NCBI GenBank assembly: GCA_027310325.1
Contig: DAIDBB010000237.1
Location: 1-5,462 of the forward strand
DNA: 5,462 nucleotides
Origin: a bacterium
GTDB lineage: Bacteria > Desulfobacterota > GWC2-55-46
Direction of reading: 5' to 3'
Position numbers and translations under genes: made by a program. The notes under the pieces were generated by a model, which saw nothing but the letters and a program-made list of their open reading frames with translations, was not told where the DNA came from and searched no databases. Position 1 is the first letter of the stretch; each line of letters begins with the position of its first letter. This document shows, one piece after another, positions 1 through 3,369 of the stretch.

Positions 1-61
1 GGGAGAGACAAAATTTCCCCTCCCTTGATGGGAGGGGATGAAGGGGAGGGTGAGAAGTCTT
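1..61. repeat. GC-rich palindromic repeat, copy 1 of a 61-bp direct repeat
   Basis: This stretch matches 617-677 at 60 of 61 positions; the only difference is A56 against G in the other copy. It contains a perfect 9-bp hairpin (arms 16-24 and 30-38, loop TTGAT) and ends in the GGGTGAG motif common in pyrimidine/purine-rich intergenic repeats. The window edge cuts it on the left, so its true length is unknown. TTG and ATG codons inside it extend the next reading frame upstream, but I do not treat that extension as coding. Confidence 0.9.
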
Positions 62-90
62 TAAAAAATACAAGATTAAGGGAGGCCGTC

Positions 91-522
91 ATGAGACTTT
101 CAGACCACTTCACCCTCGAAGAGATGACGCGCACCGGGACCGGACTTCCGAACGTCCCGTCGGAGGCGGAGGTCGAGGCGCTCAAGGGGCTCTGCTCCTC
201 CGTCCTCGAGCCCATCCGCGCGGAGTGGGGCCCGATAAGGATAGGCTCCGGTTACAGGTCCCCTGACGTGAACGCCAGGGCCGGCGGCGTGCCGGGCTCC
301 CAGCACTGCCTCGGCGAGGCCGCGGACATAGTCCCGATCGAGGCCGGCCTCGACATGGTCTTCGACTGGATAGTGAAGGCGGGCGCGATAAGGTTCGGCC
401 AGTGCATAAGGGAGGAGAAGGGCGGCAGCCGGTGGATACACGTGTCGCTCCCGAGGGCGGGCAGAGAGAACCAGGAGGCGCTGGTTTATGACGGGCATCA
501 TTACAGACCCTACGCCGGGTGA
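91..522 (+). CDS. Phage-type zinc D-Ala-D-Ala carboxypeptidase-like protein (peptidase M15A family)
   Basis: This 143-aa protein fits the M15A group of phage and bacterial peptidases that cut peptide cross-links in peptidoglycan. Seen in the sequence: an N-terminal LSDHFTLEEMTRT (residues 3-15), SGYRSP (53-58), SQH with H72, EAAD with D79, and WIHVS with H117. H72, D79 and H117 fit the three zinc ligands, and E108 just before WIHVS is the likely catalytic acid, by analogy with the family. There is no signal peptide or membrane segment, so it is probably cytoplasmic or phage-particle-like and would need a holin or lysis for access to the wall. The ATG at 91 is chosen because GGAGG (81-85) sits 5 nt upstream; the frame opens earlier, but only within a repeat. 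The length is normal for a complete single-domain member. No holin, spanin or structural phage gene is nearby, so it looks like an orphan. The substrate is inferred. Confidence 0.88.
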   Translation: MRLSDHFTLEEMTRTGTGLPNVPSEAEVEALKGLCSSVLEPIRAEWGPIRIGSGYRSPDVNARAGGVPGSQHCLGEAADIVPIEAGLDMVFDWIVKAGAIRFGQCIREEKGGSRWIHVSLPRAGRENQEALVYDGHHYRPYAG

Positions 523-530
523 CCTTTCAT

Positions 531-551
531 GCAAGGAAACTGTCCGTTTGC
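531..551. repeat. 21-bp repeat, copy 1 (partner at 5044-5064)
   Basis: The sequence starts GCAAGGAAA and ends TTTGC. It matches 5044-5064 at 18 of 21 positions in the same orientation. It lies right after the M15 gene and abuts the GTCATTGC-type repeat. No hairpin is obvious within it; it may be the conserved edge of a larger repeat. Confidence 0.55.
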
Positions 552-580
552 AGATCGCAACGCTCCCCTGGCAATGACAG
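551..580 (-). repeat. GTCATTGC-type intergenic repeat, left copy
   Basis: Read on the minus strand this begins CTGTCATTGCC and ends TTGCGATCTG. It aligns without gaps to 5232-5261 (plus strand) at 24 of 30 positions. The pattern (GTCATTGCGAG, an AGCG core, then GCAATCT) resembles short interspersed repeats that I know from many unrelated bacterial genomes. The ends are partly complementary (AGATCGC against GCAATGAC), so a short imperfect hairpin is possible. Confidence 0.7.
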
Positions 581-581
581 T

Positions 582-677
582 TCACCCCCACCCGGGCCCT
601 CCCCCGTCGAGGGGGAGGGAGAGACAAAATTTCCCCTCCCTTGATGGGAGGGGATGAAGGGGAGGGTGAGAGGTCTT
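582..677. repeat. Composite palindromic intergenic repeat with two hairpins; includes copy 2 of the 61-bp repeat
   Basis: The outer arms TCACCC (582-587) and GGGTGA (664-669) enclose two perfect 9-bp hairpins. The first pairs 597-605 with 611-619 (loop GTCGA); the second pairs 632-640 with 646-654 (loop TTGAT). Positions 617-677 repeat 1-61 with a single mismatch. This TCACCC-CCTCCCC-GGGGAGG-GGGTGA layout is typical of dispersed palindromic repeats in GC-rich genomes. Open reading frames crossing it on either strand are artefacts of base composition. Confidence 0.88.
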
Positions 678-680
678 CCG

Positions 681-707
681 CGGGTTCAGGTTTTCAACCT
701 GAACCCG
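681..707. repeat. Perfect 12-bp stem-loop (GGGTTCAGG type), left copy
   Basis: Arms 681-692 (CGGGTTCAGGTT) and 696-707 are exactly complementary around the 3-nt loop TTC. The same stem recurs at 5308-5334. No T-tract follows, so a simple intrinsic terminator is unlikely. It is always followed downstream by the related TTCAGGGT hairpin (here at 776-798). Confidence 0.85.
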
Positions 708-775
708 TTTAGTTTCGTATACATGAAGAAGCTGATACCTTCGATGAGGCCCTTGCCCGTCAAAATGAATTATTT

Positions 776-798
776 GGTTCAGGGTACAACCCTGGACC
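776..798. repeat. 10-bp stem-loop (GGTTCAGGGT type), left copy
   Basis: Arms 776-785 (GGTTCAGGGT) and 789-798 (ACCCTGGACC) pair with one mismatch around the loop ACA. The same core, TTCAGGGT-ACA-ACCCTGAA, occurs at 5374-5392. Together with 681-707 it forms a two-hairpin unit found on both sides of the gene block. A 63-codon reading frame crossing both hairpins is considered spurious. Confidence 0.8.
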
Positions 799-850
799 CG
801 CATAAATTTCAAAGACCGCTTGTTTTTCAAGGGAGGCTCCGCTAAAAACC

Positions 851-1036
851 ATGTACGACGAAGAGAAGGCAAAAAAGGAAATATCGGCGCTCCCTCTTGA
901 CGCGAGGCTCCACCTCCAGCACGTATACCGTAACGGCCTCCAGACCATAGCGTGCATGCTCGAGGCGGGAAGCGCGGACGGCGCCTGGGACGAGGTCCGG
1001 AGGCTCGCTTGCGAGCTTCAAACGCTCGGGTTATGA
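851..1036 (+). CDS. Small hypothetical protein (61 aa)
   Basis: I do not recognise this family. The protein is helix-prone: a charged start (DEEKAKKEISAL), then LPLDARLHLQHVYRNGLQTIACMLEAG in heptad-like spacing, then AWDEVRRLACELQTLGL. It has two cysteines (C35 and C54) and no signal peptide or membrane segment, so it is probably a small cytoplasmic helical protein. Coding is supported by third positions that are largely G or C, like the recognised genes here. The start is uncertain: the best purine-rich site, GGGAGG at 831-836, lies 14 nt from the ATG, farther than usual. No promoter is obvious; it follows the repeat run directly. It could be real but weakly translated, or a remnant of a longer gene. 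Confidence 0.5.
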   Translation: MYDEEKAKKEISALPLDARLHLQHVYRNGLQTIACMLEAGSADGAWDEVRRLACELQTLGL

Positions 1037-1263
1037 ATATTTTTGATATTCTTTTTGCGGGTCCGGGCGCGGACGCCGGAACCGCGGCCAGCCCTTTGAT
1101 TTTTCTTAAACATTTTCCTCAACACGTCTTCTTTAGCCGTCTTCATGGCGATACAGGCGCTTAATATCCGGGTTTAAAAAAATCGTCCGTCGAAAGTATC
1201 GCCCGGCGGCCCGTTCGGCCATTTTTTTCGTTTTATGCGCCTGTTTTAGGCCCCCCGTTTCAA
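1037..1263. other. Non-coding gap, AT-richer than the flanking genes, with a weak terminator-like site
   Basis: No convincing gene lies here on either strand. Segment 1176-1228 is bounded by AAAAAAAT (1176-1183) and ATTTTTTT (1221-1228). A short GGCC-CGTTC-GGCC stem (1208-1220) followed by seven T residues could act as a weak terminator for the small gene upstream, but a 4-bp stem is poor support. A 42-codon basic frame on the minus strand (1146 down to 1018) lacks a ribosome binding site and overlaps the end of the 61-aa gene; I do not call it. Confidence 0.4.
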
Positions 1264-1280
1264 ACATTTATGATAAATGT
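1264..1280. promoter_or_regulatory. Perfect 17-bp palindrome, candidate operator
   Basis: ACATTTAT-G-ATAAATGT is an exact 8-bp inverted repeat with a single central base. It sits in an AT-rich stretch 37 bp upstream of the -35 box at 1318. Size and symmetry suit a dimeric helix-turn-helix protein, and the nearest such protein is the CI-type product of 1720-2178. Autoregulation is an inference; the sequence shows only the palindrome and its position. Confidence 0.45.
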
Positions 1281-1317
1281 CATTGAATCAATTAGAACTG
1301 TAACCCGTAAAATTCTA

Positions 1318-1346
1318 TTGACATGACTTTTCAAAAGGTTTATAAT
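1318..1346 (+). promoter_or_regulatory. Consensus sigma-70 promoter (TTGACA-N17-TATAAT)
   Basis: The -35 box TTGACA (1318-1323) and -10 box TATAAT (1341-1346) both match consensus exactly with the optimal 17-bp spacer. Transcription should start near 1352-1354 and run rightward. The first recognisable gene with a good ribosome binding site downstream is the CI-type regulator at 1720, which would give a leader of about 365 nt. A separate small RNA or the short frame at 1475-1666 are other possible products. Confidence 0.8.
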
Positions 1347-1396
1347 TCTTTATTGTAGATTGGAATCAATATAAAGTAATAATCTCTTAAGACTTT

Positions 1397-1520
1397 TGAG
1401 GTTCCCTCACAGCCACCTAACAGGACCGATGTCCTGCTTGATTAAGGCCAACTCTTCCCGGCGGTCCCCAGATCATGACGGCCAGAATGTCCGTACCCCC
1501 GGCGAGACGAAGCCCGTCTC
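1397..1520 (+). other. Candidate structured leader RNA with three short hairpins
   Basis: Within the predicted transcript from about 1352 are three perfect small stems: TGAGG-TTC-CCTCA (1397-1409), CAGGAC-CGAT-GTCCTG (1421-1436) and GAGACG-AAGCC-CGTCTC (1504-1520). I looked for the conserved cores of c-di-GMP, cobalamin, TPP, SAM and fluoride riboswitches and found none. No T-tract follows the last stem. It may be an untranslated leader, a small RNA, or chance pairing in GC-rich DNA. Confidence 0.3.
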
Positions 1521-1666
1521 TTCCAATGAAGCAAGAGATGACGCGGCGCCGGTTTAACGCGGATATCTTGATCGTCTTCATCGAGAAGTCCCGCGATACC
1601 TTTCAGGAGGTCTTCAAGGCGCGGGCAGAGGGCCCGGCCTCAGGGATCCCGGCCCCGGGCGCGTGA
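1475..1666 (+). pseudogene. Short frame resembling the N-terminal end of a CheX-like protein; possible gene remnant
   Basis: The 63-codon frame opens with low-complexity Pro/Arg sequence, then reads FNADILIVFIEKSRDTFQEVF (residues 28-48) before a Pro/Gly/Ala-rich end. The middle part resembles the first helix of CheX-type phosphatase-like domains (a conserved pattern like D-I-x-x-F-I-E followed by x-x-F-x-x-x-F), and its codons match the genes nearby. CheX domains are about 150 aa, so only a beginning would be present, and I could not find the continuation in another frame after 1640. No good ribosome binding site precedes the ATG at 1475; ATG 1526 and ATG 1541 are other starts. The family assignment is from memory of the pattern and is tentative; a genuine small protein or a chance frame are both possible. 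Confidence 0.3.
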
Positions 1667-1719
1667 TCGGAACTTTTAAACCCAAGAGCGCCTTACCGGC
1701 CTCTTAAGAAGGAGACATT

Positions 1720-2178
1720 ATGGGCGTAAGCTATAGCGAGATAATAGAAAGGATGCGCTGGGCCGGAAAGCTCAAGAACGACTCCGCGGTCGCAAGGACC
1801 CTCGGGGTCACGCCGCAGGCCCTTTCGAACTACAAGAAGAGGGGCGAGATGCCGACCGACCTGGTCTTGAGGTTCGCGAACATCTATGGCCTCTCGGTCG
1901 ACTGGCTCATAACCGGCGAGGGCGAGATGTACAAGGCCGGCAGGGGCGAGCTTTCGGGCAAGGGATATCTCTACGCCGCGGAAGATACCGCCGCCTACGG
2001 CAGGGACGTCCGGCCGCCTGACTTCTCGGCGCTCACCCCGGACGAGATAATCTACGTCGGAAAGCTCCTTAAAGTCCTCAGGAGCCCGAACAAGAGCACG
2101 TCGGTCGCCATGAAGTACAGCGTGGACGCGTTATTGAGGGCCTCCGAGGCCGCGGAAGCGCCGGAGGAAAAGGAGTAA
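1720..2178 (+). CDS. CI-type helix-turn-helix DNA-binding protein (phage CI repressor N-terminal family)
   Basis: This 152-aa protein is a probable transcriptional regulator. Residues about 5-68 fit the phage CI repressor-type helix-turn-helix fold: helix 2 DSAVARTLGV (21-30), recognition helix TPQALSNYKKRG (31-42), then the family hallmark of a GLSVDWLITGEG segment (57-68). Residues 69-100 look like a flexible linker. A second helical part (103-140, TPDEIIYVGKLLKVL and MKYSVDALLRA) may mediate dimer formation, and the tail is acidic. It lacks an S24 peptidase domain and its Ser/Lys dyad, so RecA-induced self-cleavage as in lambda CI is not expected. AAGGAG (1709-1714) lies 5 nt before the ATG. 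The gene has a consensus promoter well upstream (1318-1346) and its own terminator, so it is probably monocistronic. Targets are unknown; the palindrome at 1264-1280 is a candidate site. It may be a domesticated phage regulator. Confidence 0.85.
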   Translation: MGVSYSEIIERMRWAGKLKNDSAVARTLGVTPQALSNYKKRGEMPTDLVLRFANIYGLSVDWLITGEGEMYKAGRGELSGKGYLYAAEDTAAYGRDVRPPDFSALTPDEIIYVGKLLKVLRSPNKSTSVAMKYSVDALLRASEAAEAPEEKE

Positions 2179-2215
2179 CCGGGCCGGGCGGAATAGAGCC
2201 GGCGGGACCTTGACG

Positions 2216-2246
2216 GGGCCGGGCCTTTTGGCCCGGCCCTTTTTTT
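2216..2246 (+). terminator. Intrinsic terminator of the CI-type regulator gene
   Basis: A perfect 10-bp GC stem (GGGCCGGGCC, 2216-2225, with 2230-2239) closed by a TTTT loop is followed directly by seven T residues (2240-2246). It begins 38 nt after the stop codon of the regulator gene and separates it from the hsp20 promoter. Confidence 0.95.
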
Positions 2247-2273
2247 GTCCGCCCCGCGCGCCTCGGCAAGCCC

Positions 2274-2302
2274 TTGACAAAATGCCCGATATAAAATAAC
2301 AT
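2274..2302 (+). promoter_or_regulatory. Probable sigma-70 promoter of hsp20
   Basis: TTGACA (2274-2279) is an exact -35 box; 17 bp later TAACAT (2297-2302) matches the -10 consensus at 4 of 6 positions. Start of transcription would be near 2309, giving a leader of about 60 nt. I see no heat-shock sigma-32 promoter pattern and no CIRCE element, so heat control, if any, is not explained by these boxes. Confidence 0.7.
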
Positions 2303-2340
2303 AAGCGTTATCGGCAGATTGGGCGTATTCAGCGCGAAGC

Positions 2341-2354
2341 CGGGCATGGGCCCG
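2341..2354 (+). promoter_or_regulatory. Small hairpin just upstream of the hsp20 ribosome binding site
   Basis: CGGGC (2341-2345) pairs with GCCCG (2350-2354) around the loop ATGG. The stem ends 2 nt before the CGGAG Shine-Dalgarno (2356-2360). It leaves the ribosome site itself unpaired and no matching anti-Shine-Dalgarno run is visible, so it is not a convincing RNA thermometer. Confidence 0.25.
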
Positions 2355-2367
2355 ACGGAGAGAGGGA

Positions 2368-2820
2368 TTGACGATCAAGAGGGATCCTTTCAAAGACCTA
2401 TTGTTCATCCACGAGAGGATGAGCCGTCTCTTTGACGAGACGATCCTCCGGTTCAGGAGCACCGCCGGCCTTTCAGGCGGCGTCTGGTTCCCGCCGGTAG
2501 ACGTCTACGAGACCGAGCACTACATCGTCTTGAAGGCCGAGCTGCCCGGGATCGACATGAACAGGCTCTCCATCGAGGTCGAAGGCAACGTCCTCACCAT
2601 AAAAGGCGGGCGCAAACAGAGGGCCGACGTCAACGAGTGCAACTACCACAGGATGGAGCGGCCTTGCGGGACGTTCCACAGGGTCTTCAGCCTCCCCAAC
2701 GCCGTGAACAGAAACGAGATAAAGGCGACCCTTCGCGACGGGATACTCCGCATCGTAGCGCCCAAGGGGTTCGAGCCGCTCGAGCCCTGCCCGGGGAGCG
2801 CGAGGATAAGGGTCGAATAA
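2368..2820 (+). CDS. hsp20: Small heat-shock protein, Hsp20/alpha-crystallin family
   Basis: This 150-aa cytoplasmic holdase-type chaperone would bind unfolding proteins without ATP and keep them soluble as a large oligomer. Residues 6-29 (DPFKDLLFIHERMSRLFDE) are the standard N-terminal arm. The alpha-crystallin domain runs about 43-133: PPVDVYETEHYIVLKAELPG (42-61), the strand region SIEVEGNVLTIKG (68-80), the ERP-x-GTFHRVFSLP loop (97-110), and the signature A-x-x-x-D-G-x-L (120-127). The C-terminal I-x-V motif (I147, V149) that docks neighbouring subunits is present. The start is TTG at 2368, with CGGAG (2356-2360) 7 nt upstream; a start at Met18 would remove half the conserved arm. Three cysteines (C91, C100, C141) are unusual for this family. 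The DUF1844 gene follows after 50 nt, probably on the same transcript. Confidence 0.95.
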   Translation: MTIKRDPFKDLLFIHERMSRLFDETILRFRSTAGLSGGVWFPPVDVYETEHYIVLKAELPGIDMNRLSIEVEGNVLTIKGGRKQRADVNECNYHRMERPCGTFHRVFSLPNAVNRNEIKATLRDGILRIVAPKGFEPLEPCPGSARIRVE

Positions 2821-2870
2821 CGCCTTCGGCTCTCGCTCAAAAGATTCGAATTCAAGGACACGGAGACGCC

Positions 2871-3182
2871 ATGGACGAAAAAGACGCCGCGGCCGCGACG
2901 GAAGCGCCGGAAAAGGCCGGGGCCGGGGAAAAGGGCCTCCCTCCGCTCGACTTCTCGACCTTCATACTGTCGCTTTCGACTTCCGCCCTCATGAACATGG
3001 GCCTGGTCGAGAACCCGGTGACCAAAAAGACCGAAAAAGAGATGCCCGCCGCCAAGCAGACGATCGACCTCATCGTGCTCTTGAAGGAAAAGACGAAGGG
3101 CAACCTCTCGGAGGACGAGACAAAGCTCATCGACGGAGTGCTCCATGAGTTAAGGCTCTGGTACGTGAAGGCCGGGGCCTGA
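2871..3182 (+). CDS. DUF1844 domain-containing protein
   Basis: This 103-aa protein belongs to a family of unknown function found in deltaproteobacteria and some other phyla. After an Ala/Glu-rich, probably disordered start (1-22), the domain covers about 23-98: LPPLDFSTFILSLSTSALMN (23-42), a NMGLVENPVTKKTEK turn (42-56), then PAAKQTIDLIVLLKEKTKGN (59-78), LSEDETKLIDGVLHELRLWYV (79-99). These are the conserved DFSTF, AKQTID and KTKGNL blocks. It is predicted to be all-helical and soluble, with no signal peptide. GGAG (2862-2865) lies 5 nt before the ATG at 2871; the frame is open further upstream but only over the hsp20 gene. The 50-nt gap to hsp20 suggests co-transcription, and a strong hairpin follows. 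Its place between a chaperone and a protease hints at a stress link, but this is guilt by association. Confidence 0.9.
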   Translation: MDEKDAAAATEAPEKAGAGEKGLPPLDFSTFILSLSTSALMNMGLVENPVTKKTEKEMPAAKQTIDLIVLLKEKTKGNLSEDETKLIDGVLHELRLWYVKAGA

Positions 3183-3204
3183 GAAAGCCCGGCCAACTCC
3201 CGCC

Positions 3205-3241
3205 CCCTCGCCCGCGGTCCGTACGGACCGCGGGCAGAGGG
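3205..3241 (+). terminator. Strong GC hairpin after the hsp20-DUF1844 pair; possible terminator without T-tract
   Basis: A perfect 26-bp palindrome (3210-3235, centre CCGTACGG) is extended by CCCTC (3205-3209) against GAGGG (3237-3241) with one bulged A at 3236. It starts 22 nt after the DUF1844 stop. No run of T follows, so it is not a canonical intrinsic terminator; it could stall polymerase, protect the 3' end of the mRNA, or serve as a protein site on DNA. Confidence 0.55.
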
Positions 3242-3250
3242 CGTTTGCAT

Positions 3251-3322
3251 TTCGGTCTCAGGCGCGGCGCCAGGTTTTAATGACGATATCTGACGATATG
3301 ATGATATAATGATGAGACCGAA
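3251..3322. promoter_or_regulatory. 10-bp inverted repeats flanking the htrA promoter, with a tandem 10-bp repeat inside
   Basis: TTCGGTCTCA (3251-3260) and TGAGACCGAA (3313-3322) are exact inverted copies 52 bp apart. Between them lie the tandem near-identical units TGACGATATC (3281-3290) and TGACGATATG (3291-3300) and the -10 box. The right arm overlaps the predicted transcription start. The arrangement could hold a looping regulator or dimer sites; a small invertible promoter is possible in principle, but no recombinase gene is near. Confidence 0.5.
3302..3310 (+). promoter_or_regulatory. htrA: Extended -10 promoter of htrA
   Basis: TGATATAAT supplies TATAAT (3305-3310) plus the upstream TG of an extended -10 element. 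No good -35 box is present at 16-18 bp, which is acceptable for extended -10 promoters and often means that an activator helps. The start would be near 3316-3318, giving a leader of about 53 nt. I see no sigma-E or sigma-32 type pattern. Confidence 0.6.
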
Positions 3323-3369
3323 CCAAGATCTATTCCCGCGCAAAAGCGGTCAAATAACGGGGTGAGCAG

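Noticed and set aside
25..90. Upstream extension of the M15 peptidase frame to TTG 25 or the ATG 3 nt later
   Set aside because: This part lies in the 61-bp repeat and has low-complexity Gly/Glu sequence; the ATG at 91 has a proper GGAGG site and begins with the family's conserved N-terminus.
654..845. 63-codon + strand frame across the left hairpins
   Set aside because: It is made almost entirely of repeat sequence, has no similarity to a known protein, and the same hairpins elsewhere are non-coding.
1018..1146. 42-codon basic frame on the minus strand (starts MKTAKEDVLRKMF)
   Set aside because: It has no ribosome binding site, overlaps the end of the 61-aa gene and is short; it could be a small basic protein, but nothing beyond the open frame supports it.
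952..1164. 70-codon + strand frame
   Set aside because: It overlaps the 61-aa gene in another frame, with an Arg/Gly-rich start typical of a shadow frame in GC-rich DNA.
1352..1474. Known riboswitch in the leader of the CI-type gene
   Set aside because: The conserved cores of c-di-GMP, cobalamin, TPP, SAM and fluoride riboswitches could not be matched by eye.
2303..2367. RNA thermometer (ROSE or fourU) in the hsp20 leader
   Set aside because: No run complementary to the Shine-Dalgarno is visible in the leader; the only stem (2341-2354) leaves the site free.
2643..3146. Long minus-strand frame opposite hsp20 and DUF1844
   Set aside because: Shadow frame: both + strand genes have clear families, start sites and conserved motifs.
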